From NCBI GenBank assembly GCA_020635915.1, contig JACJYU010000001.1, positions 2,146,501 to 2,210,500 on the forward strand: 64,000 bases of DNA. The letters run 5' to 3'. The notes under the pieces are model-generated. The model was not told where the DNA came from. It did not search any database and saw only the letters and a list, made by a program, of their open reading frames with translations. The position numbers and the translations under genes were made by a program. This DNA is from Flammeovirgaceae bacterium. Its GTDB lineage: Bacteria > Bacteroidota > Bacteroidia > Cytophagales > Cyclobacteriaceae. Shown here piece after piece: positions 50,213-59,600 of this stretch. Position 1 is the stretch's first letter. Each line of letters opens with the position of its first letter.

Positions 50213-51976
50213 ATGAAGAGAATAAGAAAATACGGAACAGGCCTGCTCATGACGGTTTTGATGCTGTTTACAGTGTCATCCTGCGACCTGACCGAATTGG
50301 ATATCAACCAGGACCCCAACAATCCGGCACAAGCCTCGTTGGACCTTTTGCTCACGAACGTGGAGTTGAATGCTTCTTCAACATTTGCTGGTAATCTGAA
50401 CGATGCCACCATGGGTTTTTTGGCATTGACTACTTCATTTGATGATTTCAGTATGACCAATTCCTCTTGGAACAATACGTGGAATTACCTGTACGGCAAT
50501 CCTTTGAAGGATTTGGACGGAATGATCAAGGCCACCGCCCAGCAACGGGCGGATGGCGCGCCCAACCCTTATTATGAAGGGATAGCCAAAACGTTGAAGG
50601 CGTATTATTTTAGCCTAATGGTGGACCTGTGGGGCAAAGTGCCCTATGATGAGGCGTTTGGTGGTGATGCAGAACAGCAAAACCTCGCCCCAGCCTTCGA
50701 AGATGGTGCGGCCATTTATGCAAAGCTATTTACACTTTTGGATGAGGCCATGGTGCATTTTGGGGAAACCAGCCCTGTGAGCGTGAAGGGTGACGTGATC
50801 TATGGCGGTGATGAAGAACTATGGGCTGCCGCTGCCAGGTCGCTAAAACTGAGGCTGTTGTTGCAGGTCAGCCGCGCAGATGGCTCGGTTATTCCGGCCA
50901 TTCAGACTTTGATCAGTGAAAGTTTGACTGATCCTGTTAATAAGGGACTTATAGGTGATGCCTTTTCTGCTACGGGTAAATACAAGGATTTTCAGTTTAC
51001 GTTTGGGGCCCTGACGAACCCCGATGACCGCCATCCCATGTACCAGGATGGCTATTCAGGTGGCGAGGCTGGTTACAGTTATTTTGGCCATCAGTTTATG
51101 TACGAAATGCTGGTGCCATTGACTGTTGGAGGGACCGTGCCCGGGGATCCCAGGGCACCGTTTTACTTTAAAAGGCAGACGGACAAAGTCCTGGACATCA
51201 ATGACCCTACTCAGAAACAGACCATGCCCTGTTCACAGCGCACGGATTGTATTTATGGGTATTTTCCATTGAGCAATACCGTGTCCCAGGGCGTTTACAA
51301 CAATCCTGACGCCAGCACCCTGACTACTGCCCAAAAGCAGTACCTGGCAGGTTTTTTTGGAAGGGACCGTTCGGACCCATCGGGGATACCCAATGACAAC
51401 CCTTTGAGGACCACCGTGGGGCTCTATCCTGCTGCTGGCCTTTATGACGATGAAGCTGAAGCGGGGGGGGGCAACCAAGGCCGTGGTGACGGTATATTTC
51501 CCATGATCACCAGTTGGATGGTGAAACTGTACATGATCGAGGCCAACCTGGCCCTGGGGGTACCCCTTCCGGGAACCGATGCACGGACTTTGTTCCAGGA
51601 GGCAATGGAAGAGCAGTTTGCCAAGGTGAACAGCTTTGTGGACAAGGATCCTGACGCTGTTGCCATTACCAATGCCCGCAGGGACGCCTACATCAATGAC
51701 CAGTTGTCAAAGTATGATGGTGCCACCGATAAGCTAGGGATAGTGCTCAAGCAGGCCTGGTTCATGAACTTTGGAAATGGTTTTGAGGTGTACAACACGT
51801 TCCGCAGGACCGGCTATCCAAAAGGATTACAAACCCCTATGCAACGGCCACGCCAGTTTGCGTTGCGGTTTCCTTACGCACAGGATGAGATCAATTTGAA
51901 CCCCAATACGCCCAACGTGGTGTACGACTCGCCCACTGATGCGGTGTTCTGGGATGTGCTGAAGTTTCAATTTTAA
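50213..51976 (+). CDS. SusD-like surface lipoprotein (SusD-like_2 type)
   Basis: A 587-residue lipoprotein with lipobox FTVSSC, so the mature protein starts at the Cys followed by DLTELDINQDPNNP. The early D-x-N-x-NPN motif is typical of the SusD-like_2 (PF12771-type) group. TPR-like helices (about 100-200, YYEGIAKTLKAYYFSLMVDLWGKVPYDEAF) form the SusD core that caps its SusC. It lies on the cell surface and delivers ligand to the transporter encoded just upstream. GIVLKQAWFMNFGNGFEVYNTFRRTGYP near the C-terminus is a conserved block shared with the second SusD here. Confidence 0.93.
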   Translation: MKRIRKYGTGLLMTVLMLFTVSSCDLTELDINQDPNNPAQASLDLLLTNVELNASSTFAGNLNDATMGFLALTTSFDDFSMTNSSWNNTWNYLYGNPLKDLDGMIKATAQQRADGAPNPYYEGIAKTLKAYYFSLMVDLWGKVPYDEAFGGDAEQQNLAPAFEDGAAIYAKLFTLLDEAMVHFGETSPVSVKGDVIYGGDEELWAAAARSLKLRLLLQVSRADGSVIPAIQTLISESLTDPVNKGLIGDAFSATGKYKDFQFTFGALTNPDDRHPMYQDGYSGGEAGYSYFGHQFMYEMLVPLTVGGTVPGDPRAPFYFKRQTDKVLDINDPTQKQTMPCSQRTDCIYGYFPLSNTVSQGVYNNPDASTLTTAQKQYLAGFFGRDRSDPSGIPNDNPLRTTVGLYPAAGLYDDEAEAGGGNQGRGDGIFPMITSWMVKLYMIEANLALGVPLPGTDARTLFQEAMEEQFAKVNSFVDKDPDAVAITNARRDAYINDQLSKYDGATDKLGIVLKQAWFMNFGNGFEVYNTFRRTGYPKGLQTPMQRPRQFALRFPYAQDEINLNPNTPNVVYDSPTDAVFWDVLKFQF

Positions 51977-51989
51977 ATTTTGAAGAGAC

Positions 51990-52934
51990 ATGAAGACAAT
52001 TAAATATTTAACATTGACATTGCTGGGGGTATTCCTACTGGCCGTGTCGTGTAAGGACGACAAGGAACTCATTCCCGTTTGGGAGTCGGGCATCAATGGT
52101 GAAGGCACTGTAACCGGTGCCCCTGATTTCAAAAAAGGGGATGGTTCGGTGATAATGAACTTTGACCTGAAATGGATTTCCGTGGACGGGGCGGCCTCTG
52201 TTACCAAAATTGAGGTTTTCCTCACTTTTAAGGAAAACTATCAGGACGTTGACAATAACCCTGCCGTGGCAGACCATGGGACCGTACCGTTAATGACGTT
52301 TGAAGGATCGGCCGTACCGGGAAACCGCACCCCCGTTTCTTTCTCCCTGTCACAGGCGGAAGTACTTGCACTGTACAGTGGGATTACCTATGATTACAAA
52401 GATGGGGTGGATGGCAACGCGGTGGATGTGTTTGCTAATCCTTATAACCCTGAAAGGAGTACCATTAGCTTTTTGGAAACGGATAAATTCACCGTTACCT
52501 GGCAGTTTACCGGTAGTGATGGAAGGGTGTTTAAAGCCTGGTCTCCCAGTGTTTGTACGGAATTCCCTGACTCCAACTGCCAATTGGACTTTGGGGTGGT
52601 TTGCGCATCGGACATCACCAACCCTGGCGCCAATGGCGGGGCATGGACCATTGATATGGCTGATTCTTATGGGGATGGATGGCAGGGTGGCTACATCAGC
52701 GCAAAGATTGATGGTGCGGAAACCAAGGTATTCATTCCCTCTGGGGCAGGAAATGCAGCGTTGACAACCGTGCTTAACGTACCTCCAACAGCAGTTACTT
52801 TGACCTTTGATTGGGTCAAAGGTAACTTCGACTCGGAGGACTCTTTTAAAATCACCTCACCTAAGGGCAACGTAGTGGCTAATGTAAATGGGCCTACTGC
52901 TGGTCCAATTAAGTTGAACTTGTGTAAAGAGTAG
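51990..52934 (+). CDS. Lipoprotein of unknown function in the first susCD locus
   Basis: A 314-residue lipoprotein (lipobox LLAVSC, followed by KDDKELIP). The N-terminal 200 residues look like Ig-like beta domains (SVTKIEVFLTFKENYQD, KFTVTWQFTGSDGR). The C-terminal part has DMADSYGDGWQGGYISAKIDG, a repeat-like DSYGDGWxGG motif known from secreted Bacteroidota proteins and metallopeptidases. Positioned 13 bp after susD, it is probably the third gene of the operon, comparable with SusE/SusF-type auxiliary proteins that bind ligand on the surface. No catalytic motif is evident. A terminator follows. Confidence 0.75.
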   Translation: MKTIKYLTLTLLGVFLLAVSCKDDKELIPVWESGINGEGTVTGAPDFKKGDGSVIMNFDLKWISVDGAASVTKIEVFLTFKENYQDVDNNPAVADHGTVPLMTFEGSAVPGNRTPVSFSLSQAEVLALYSGITYDYKDGVDGNAVDVFANPYNPERSTISFLETDKFTVTWQFTGSDGRVFKAWSPSVCTEFPDSNCQLDFGVVCASDITNPGANGGAWTIDMADSYGDGWQGGYISAKIDGAETKVFIPSGAGNAALTTVLNVPPTAVTLTFDWVKGNFDSEDSFKITSPKGNVVANVNGPTAGPIKLNLCKE

Positions 52935-52955
52935 TTTAAAACAAATTTATTCATG

Positions 52956-52990
52956 AAAAAGGCCATCCAAGAAATTGGATGGCCTTTTTT
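52956..52990 (+). terminator. Strong terminator ending the first susCD locus
   Basis: AAAAAGGCCATCCAA (52956-52970) pairs perfectly with TTGGATGGCCTTTTT (52975-52989) around a GAAA tetraloop, a 15-bp stem with T-rich end. Confidence 0.92.
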
Positions 52991-53090
52991 GTTTATGAGG
53001 CCCCAGGGGGTAAAGATCGGGAGGTTTTGAAAAGCCAAAAGTATTTGCCCTTCTCCATCCTTTGCACCGGTAAAAACTTTAATATTGTTT

Positions 53091-54188
53091 ATGGTCAAGG
53101 GTCATAAGGTTAAATTGAAAATCAACTTTTATTTGCTGCTATTGGTGTTGTTTGCATCATGTGGTCAACGCCAGGGGTTAAGGGAAGAGGTGATACCGCC
53201 TGATTTACCCAAGATCCACATATTGATTAATAAGGAAGGGTTTGATGATTACTTGTTTTTACGGAGCACCAGTGCTGGGGCACAGTTTATGATCAACAGC
53301 AATGGTAAAGTGGTCTGGTACCAACAGTCAGATACCTTATTGCCTATTGAATTTGCACCCTATGCACACAGCTATCTGTCCCTCTATGCGGGCCAATCGC
53401 CCCGGGAACAATTGCATGAAATAACCTATGAGGGTGATACCTTGCTCAAACTTTCATTTGGCACGAACGGGTACGACCGCCATTTGCACCATGAGATTAT
53501 CAAAGATGACAATAACGATATTTTGGGCCTCACACATGAGGTTATCAACATTGATTTATCAAGGGTGGGCGGGAAGCAAAACGATACACTGAAAACAAAT
53601 GGGATAATCAAACTGTCAAGGACTGGAAAAAAATTGTGGAGTTGGGCCCCTAATCAGGTAATGGACCCTATTGCGTTCCCGGAAATAAATAAACATAAAA
53701 CGGATTGGGGACATGCCAATGCCTTGATGATCGATCAGGATGGGAATTACCTGATCTCATGGAGGGATTTTAACCAAATTTGGAAAATAAGCAGCATATC
53801 GGGGGAAATACTATGGAAATACGGGGCGCAATTTATCAAGAGGCCTGAAGACAGGTTTTATCAACAACACAGCATCAATAGGAACCTGGACGGGGATTAT
53901 ATGGTTTTTGACAATGGCATGGACAGCATTAGGAGGTCTTCAAGGGCAGTTATGTTCAATAATTTTGGGGGCACGATCCGCAATACCCATTCAATAGGAC
54001 TTGCCGACTCGTTGTTTACCACAAAAAAAGGAAGTGTCTACCAGTTTGATAAGGATAGGTTCCTTTTTTGCAGCACCATGAGCAACCTCCTGGCCATAAC
54101 CGATCGGGAAGGGAATGTTCTCTGGATGGCCAAAAGCACTGAGGGGTTTTATCGCGCATATTACCTGGACAAGGATGTACTGGAGTAA
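53091..54188 (+). CDS. Arylsulfotransferase (ASST)-like beta-propeller lipoprotein
   Basis: A 365-residue protein with lipobox LFASC, so a surface or periplasmic lipoprotein. Later segments match the arylsulfotransferase family: GHANALMIDQDGNYLISWRD with His208, a blade ending SGEILWKYG, QQHSINRNLDGDYMVFDNG with His260 and Asp274-Asn275-Gly276. Earlier, HHEIIKDDNNDILGL has another His. ASST enzymes move sulfate between phenolic compounds without PAPS, using a sulfo-histidine; which His serves here is not clear, so activity is inferred. The alternative is a non-catalytic propeller. The stop TAA touches the ATG of chrA, giving close coupling. The gene is A+T richer than its neighbours. Confidence 0.75.
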   Translation: MVKGHKVKLKINFYLLLLVLFASCGQRQGLREEVIPPDLPKIHILINKEGFDDYLFLRSTSAGAQFMINSNGKVVWYQQSDTLLPIEFAPYAHSYLSLYAGQSPREQLHEITYEGDTLLKLSFGTNGYDRHLHHEIIKDDNNDILGLTHEVINIDLSRVGGKQNDTLKTNGIIKLSRTGKKLWSWAPNQVMDPIAFPEINKHKTDWGHANALMIDQDGNYLISWRDFNQIWKISSISGEILWKYGAQFIKRPEDRFYQQHSINRNLDGDYMVFDNGMDSIRRSSRAVMFNNFGGTIRNTHSIGLADSLFTTKKGSVYQFDKDRFLFCSTMSNLLAITDREGNVLWMAKSTEGFYRAYYLDKDVLE

Positions 54189-55358
54189 ATGAAAGCAAGG
54201 CCAGGGTTGTTTTTTCTTTGTAAATCATTTTTTAAGATTGGGCTGACCTCGTTTGGGGGCCATGCAGCTTTAGTATCGGTTCTTCAGGAAGAGTTGGCCA
54301 GGAAAAAAGAGGTGGTTTCGGAAGATACCATTCTGGATGGGCTGTCCATTGCCTCATTGCTTCCCGGGCCACTGGCCGTTAATGTAGTGGCTTATACCGG
54401 GTACAAACTCCGGGGATGGCCAGGCACCTTAATAAGCATGTTTTTTGTTTTGCTTCCCTCTACCGTAATGATGATCGGGGTGGCCAAATTGTATGAAGGC
54501 TATTCAAACCTGGACATAGTGGGCCGTTTTCTTTCAGGCGTTATCCCGGTGATCATTGCTTTGATACTTTCCCTTGGCTATAACATGTTCGTAAAGAACG
54601 TCTCCAAGGCCTGGCAATATGTTTTGTTTATATCCATACTCTTTTCATCCTTTTTCTTAAATTCCTACTTATGGATTGTTGTTTACATCCTGGTTGGCGG
54701 GATGATCGGGTATTTACAAAGGGACAAAACCAGTGAAAATAAAAATAGGGCAAGGGCTGCGAAGGGCCGCGAAAACCACAAAGTATATTATGGGCTGGCG
54801 GTAGCCCTGTCTATTTTTGCTTTATTGTATTTTTTTCTTGGCGGGGTAAATCATCAATTGTTGTTTGCGTTTTCCAAGGTGAGCCTGACCTTGTTTGGCG
54901 GGGGGTACGTGATGATCCCCATGTTGCATGAAATTGTGGTGGGCAATTTCCATTGGCTCACTTCCGCGGAATTTGCAAATGCGATTGCCTTTGGGCAGAT
55001 GACCCCGGGGCCCATTCTCGTGTCCGCCACTTATGTAGGTTATGTGGTAGGTGGCCTAACAGGGGCTTTTTTGGCAACCTTTGGTATATTTGCCCCTTCT
55101 GCCATCGTGATGGTCTTGCTTGGTGGCGTGTTTGAGGGTATTAAGGACCACCCGGTTACCATTGGAGTGATCAAGGGCATAAGGCCGGTGGTAATAGCTT
55201 TGATTGTTTATTCGGGGTGGATTTTGTTCAGGTCACAGGACCATAGGTTGTTTTCCGTTTTAATCACATTGTCTTCGTTTATGATGATCACTTTTACAAA
55301 AGTCAATTATTTTTTTCTGGTCTTCATTTCGGGTATAGTGGCCATTTTGCTTTTTTAA
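54189..55358 (+). CDS. chrA: ChrA/CHR-family chromate (anion) transporter
   Basis: A 389-residue two-repeat (long-chain) CHR transporter. The first half has FFKIGLTSFGGHAALV and SLLPGPLAVNV, the second FSKVSLTLFGGGYVMIP and FGQMTPGPILVSATYVG, the standard signatures with GG and PGP. About ten hydrophobic helices are seen, in the inner membrane. CHR proteins export chromate and are thought to handle sulfate as the physiological anion. No chrB regulator or other metal-resistance gene is near. It starts directly at the end of the ASST-like gene and ends 3 bp before a sulfotransferase gene, so a sulfur oxyanion role is plausible. Confidence 0.88.
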   Translation: MKARPGLFFLCKSFFKIGLTSFGGHAALVSVLQEELARKKEVVSEDTILDGLSIASLLPGPLAVNVVAYTGYKLRGWPGTLISMFFVLLPSTVMMIGVAKLYEGYSNLDIVGRFLSGVIPVIIALILSLGYNMFVKNVSKAWQYVLFISILFSSFFLNSYLWIVVYILVGGMIGYLQRDKTSENKNRARAAKGRENHKVYYGLAVALSIFALLYFFLGGVNHQLLFAFSKVSLTLFGGGYVMIPMLHEIVVGNFHWLTSAEFANAIAFGQMTPGPILVSATYVGYVVGGLTGAFLATFGIFAPSAIVMVLLGGVFEGIKDHPVTIGVIKGIRPVVIALIVYSGWILFRSQDHRLFSVLITLSSFMMITFTKVNYFFLVFISGIVAILLF

Positions 55359-55361
55359 GTT

Positions 55362-56354
55362 ATGCACAACGCTATTCAATTTATTGGTACACAACGGTCA
55401 GGGTCCAACTTATTGCGTTTGATCCTCAATCAACATGATTTGATTTCTGCACCACACCCCCCGCATTTATTAAAGACATTTGTCCCGTTGTTGCCCCATT
55501 ATGAGGCCATGTATGGAAACCCGCTGCCAAGATTGATAGAAGACATGTGCCTGTGGGTGGAATATAATCCTGTTCCCTGGACGGATGTGGTGTTGGACCG
55601 GGAAATAATTGCCCAAAATGCCGCTTCAATTTATGATGTCTTTGAACAGGCCTACATCCAAAAGGCCCATGTGGACAAAGCGGGGATTTGGTGCTGTAAA
55701 AGCACCTTTAACGTGCATTATGTTGACCAATTGGAGAAGAAAATAAGGCCTTTTTACATTCACTTGTACCGGGATGGCCGGGATGTGGCCGCATCGTTTA
55801 AAAAAATACTGGTGGGCCAGAAACATGCCTATCACCTCGCCAAACAGTGGCATCAAGAGCAGGTGATTGCGATGAATTTTCTTAAGGGAATTGAACCCGG
55901 TAGGAAAATACAAATTTCATATGAGTCCTTATTGGACCGGCCGGCCGAGGTGGTAGGTGCTATTTGTGACAAACTGAAAATTGATTATGATGACAAAATG
56001 TTGAATTATTACACATCAGAAGAATCTCAACATACTGCCGATTCTGGAAAAATGTGGGAAAGCGTAATCAAGCCAATCATTAAAAACAATAAAGAAAAGT
56101 TCTTTGGGGAATTGACAGAGGAAGATATACGGATATTTGAAAAGGTGGCTGGAAGTACCCTGAGGCAACTTGGATACAGACTGGTTTATCAGGACAACGA
56201 TGATTTTGACCTGGATATTGATAGGTATAATGTACTGAATGCCGAAATGATCGCTGAGGGTAGAAAAAACTCCTCAGATAAAGAACTGCAAAAGAGGGCA
56301 CGGCAAGAACGTCTATTGGAAGGGATCAAACAAAAGTTCGAGGTAGAGGGCTAG
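55362..56354 (+). CDS. PAPS-dependent sulfotransferase family protein
   Basis: A 330-residue cytosolic enzyme. The 5'-phosphosulfate binding loop is GTQRSGSNLL (residues 9-18), and the 3'-phosphate binding motif is YRDGRDVAASF (136-146). Between them lies a variable substrate region; towards the C-terminus a long hydrophilic helix rich in Lys and Glu follows. Such enzymes move sulfate from PAPS to alcohols, sugars, lipids or protein tyrosine. The acceptor is unknown. It is the last gene of the three-gene ASST-like/chrA/sulfotransferase operon, 3 bp after chrA. Its codon use is clearly A+T rich compared with ribosomal or rnr genes in the window. Confidence 0.85.
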   Translation: MHNAIQFIGTQRSGSNLLRLILNQHDLISAPHPPHLLKTFVPLLPHYEAMYGNPLPRLIEDMCLWVEYNPVPWTDVVLDREIIAQNAASIYDVFEQAYIQKAHVDKAGIWCCKSTFNVHYVDQLEKKIRPFYIHLYRDGRDVAASFKKILVGQKHAYHLAKQWHQEQVIAMNFLKGIEPGRKIQISYESLLDRPAEVVGAICDKLKIDYDDKMLNYYTSEESQHTADSGKMWESVIKPIIKNNKEKFFGELTEEDIRIFEKVAGSTLRQLGYRLVYQDNDDFDLDIDRYNVLNAEMIAEGRKNSSDKELQKRARQERLLEGIKQKFEVEG

Positions 56355-56681
56355 AGACCCTTTTGCCAGGCCTTTGCCCTTCCGTTACCTGATTGTTGCA
56401 CCTTCCACCCTCCAACTTGACCAACTCCGATAGGATTTTGATGGGTCCCTACATTGAATTCTTTCCGCCTGTAAAGTATCCGTTATAAAACGGGTGAGTG
56501 GTATTTCCCCAGTCCCGCAGGGGAAAGGTAAAAATCGTTTGTGTGCGGCACTAATCAGGAAAAAGCCACTACTCTTAAGGAGCCTCCCCGCCCACGGGGG
56601 TTTGGGCGGTACTGCTTTCCGTTCGTTATTTAACGAACCTTTGATGGTAAATATTTGACTTTTTAACTAAACCCAAAACCT
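56355..56681 (+). promoter_or_regulatory. Structured non-coding region upstream of the second susC
   Basis: This 327-bp gap has no convincing ORF (a 15-codon frame at 56441 is the only one I noted). It can form several hairpins: CCGTT/AACGG near 56480; TTTCCCC (56504-56510) with GGGGAAA (56520-56526); CCGCCCA (56588-56594) with TGGGCGG (56603-56609); and the palindrome at 56621-56638. Arrangement and spacing suggest a regulated leader or a small RNA. TAACTAAACCCAAAACCT before the ATG matches the first susC leader. Confidence 0.5.
56621..56638. promoter_or_regulatory. 18-bp palindrome before the second susC
   Basis: GTTCGTTATTTAACGAAC is a perfect inverted repeat, two 8-bp arms around TT, 43 bp before ATG 56682. 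It has no T run after it, so it fits a protein-binding operator or RNA hairpin better than a terminator. Confidence 0.5.
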
Positions 56682-59600
56682 ATGATGAAGTTTTTATATG
56701 TATGCTTCACATTCCTTTTTGTGTCGAATGTTTGGGCACAGGAACGAATGGTTTCCGGGAAAGTGACGGCCCAGGAGGACGGCTCGGCACTTCCGGGAGT
56801 AAACGTGGTCCTGAAAGGGACGAGTACCGGTGTGGTTACCGATTTCGATGGTAATTACCAATTGAGTGTCCCCGCGACTGGCGGCACCTTGATTTTCTCT
56901 TTTATTGGTTTTGCCACACAGGAAATTGCCATCGGGCAGCGTGCCGTAATTGACGTGCAATTGGGCATGGACGTGCAGCAGCTTACCGAGGTGGTGGTGA
57001 CCGCCCAAGGCATTGAGCGGGAACGCAAGGCCCTGGGCTATGCGTCCACCACTATTTCGGCCAATGATATTGCCGACAAGCCCGAGCCAGACCTGGCCCG
57101 CGCCCTTCAGGGCCGCACCCCCGGCCTTCAAATTTTGAATTCTTCCGGGATTGCAGGGTCAGGGTCCAAAATCAATATCAGGGGCATCAGTTCCGTATCG
57201 GGAAATACCCAGCCCCTGTGGGTGGTGGATGGTGTTCCCATCAACACGGGCAACAACGATTCAAACAAAGACTACAGGGATGGCCAGATTGGCCCCAACC
57301 GGTTTTTTGACCTGGACCCCAACAATGTGGAGTCGATAAGCATACTGCGCGGGCTGAGTGCCACCACCCTTTATGGCTCGTTGGGCCGCAATGGAGTGAT
57401 TTTGGTGACGACCAAGACCGGATCGCAAGACAAGAACGTCAGGAAATTTGAGGCGTCTGTCAGCCAATCGCTTTTTGTTACCGAGGCTATTTTGCCGGAA
57501 TTTCAAAACAAGTGGGGAAACGGCTATGATGGCGACTATGGCGAATTCTTTAGCAACTGGGGAAGTGTTTTCAATGGGCAATCCCCTGTGATATCAGGAG
57601 GGGGCACGCCCCGCCACCCCTACTATGAGTGGCGCAACGTATTTCCTGAATTCCCCGAGTTTGCCATGGCCAGTGGCTACATTCCCGAAGCCCAGCCCAA
57701 TAACGTAAGTGACATGTTCCGTAAGGGGACTTCGTCCAATACATCCGTAAGCCTGGGCGGAAGCTCTGAATTCGGGAACCTGAATTTTGCATATAGCCAC
57801 CTGGACGAGGATGGGTTTGTGGAGCACAACAATGTGCAGCGCGACAATTTTTCATTGGGGGGCAATGCCACCCTCACCGATAAGTTCAGGATAAGCAGCA
57901 CGTTCAACTATGTGCGTTCCGAGTTTGCTTCGCCCCCTACGGGCGCAGGCGGGGGGAACAACTCCTTTGGGGGGCCTTCCATATTTGCCAACCTGTATTT
58001 CACGCCCAGGAACCTTGACATTACCCATTGGCCTTACCAACATCCCGTTACCGGGGAGAACGTGTACTATAGGAACACAAATGGGATTACCAACCCTCGT
58101 TGGGTGTTGAACAATGCCCTTCAAACTTCGCTTACCAACCGTTTCTTTTCCAATATCAATTTTAACTATGAGGTTACCGACTGGTTGAAGCTGAGCTATA
58201 GGCTGGGCCTGGATACCTATGGTGAAAAGCAAACCTATCAGGTGCAAAAGGGTTCTGTAGGATATGGATCGGAGGCGGCATTGATCGGTACCGGGTTGTA
58301 CCGGACAATAGATGTGAACAACACCATACTTGACCACTCCGTCATTGCCAATATTCAAAAGGATTTGAACGAAGACCTGGAGTTGAATGGCATTGTGGGG
58401 TTAAGTGCCCGGACGGACGAGTTTGTGCAAACAGGCCTGGAAAGCAGCCAGCAAGTGGTTTTTGGCCTGATGGAGCACCGCAATTTTGCCAATAGTACCT
58501 CCCGCGATTTCAGGGGCAACAATTTGAACACCAGGAACAGGAGGAGTTGGTATGGGGTCTATTTTGATGCAGGCTTGGGCTACAAAAACTACTTGTACCT
58601 GAACGTGACCGGAAGGAATGACTGGTCCACTACATTGGAGAAAGAAAACAACAGCTTGTTCTATCCGGGCGTAAGTGCTTCCTTTATCCCTACTGCTGCC
58701 TTTCCAAATTTTGGCACAGGGGTGCTGGACTTCCTGAAAGTACGGGCCGGATATGGGACATCCGCCAATTTTCCAGACCCGTATAACACCAGGGCCACGT
58801 TGCCTATTACGGCCGCCTATCAAATGGATGCCCTGGGCAACGTACCGGTGCAGGGACAAAACAGGCGGCTGGCCAACCATAACCTGAAACCTGAACTGCA
58901 AACCGAATTGGAATTTGGACTGGAGGCCCAGCTTTTGGAAAACCTGGCCAAACTAGACCTCTCTTATTACAGCAGGTCTGCAAAAGACCAGATCCTGGGG
59001 CGGCAATTGGACCCCTCTACCGGATATACCGAAACCCTGATCAACGCAGGGGAGATATCCAACAAGGGAGTGGAACTGGGCCTGACCGTAACACCTGTTC
59101 GCGGTTCGGTGGTATGGAACCTACGGGGGAACTACACCCGAAATGTGAGCAAGGTGGTGAGCTTGCCCGAAGGGTCCAAGGAAATACTAATCTCAGGAAG
59201 CAGCAGCCTGGGGAACTTTGCCATTGAGGGCGAGCCTTTTAACGTCATCAAAGGGCAAAAGGTACAACGCAATGCTGCCGGCCAGCCGTTGACGGATGCC
59301 GATAATGACTATGTGATCACTCCTGACCTTTACATCATCGGGGACCCCAATCCGGATTGGTTGGGTTCGTTCATTACGGATGTAACATGGAAAGGCATCA
59401 CCTTTGCCTTCCAGGTAGATTATGTGCAGGGGGGCGACATGTACTCCACTTCCAATGCCGCCCTCATTGGACGGGGCGTGTCAAAGGACCTTGAAAACTT
59501 TGACCCAGGCCTGCCACTGGTCCTGCCTGGCGTGAAGGAGACGGACGAGTCGGTTGTGAACGATGGGATATTGACCACGGCAGGCGTGTTCTATACCCAA

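Noticed and set aside
54189..55358. A chromate-resistance operon
   Set aside because: Only chrA is present; no chrB, chrF or other metal-resistance gene is adjacent and the operon partners are sulfate-transfer proteins.
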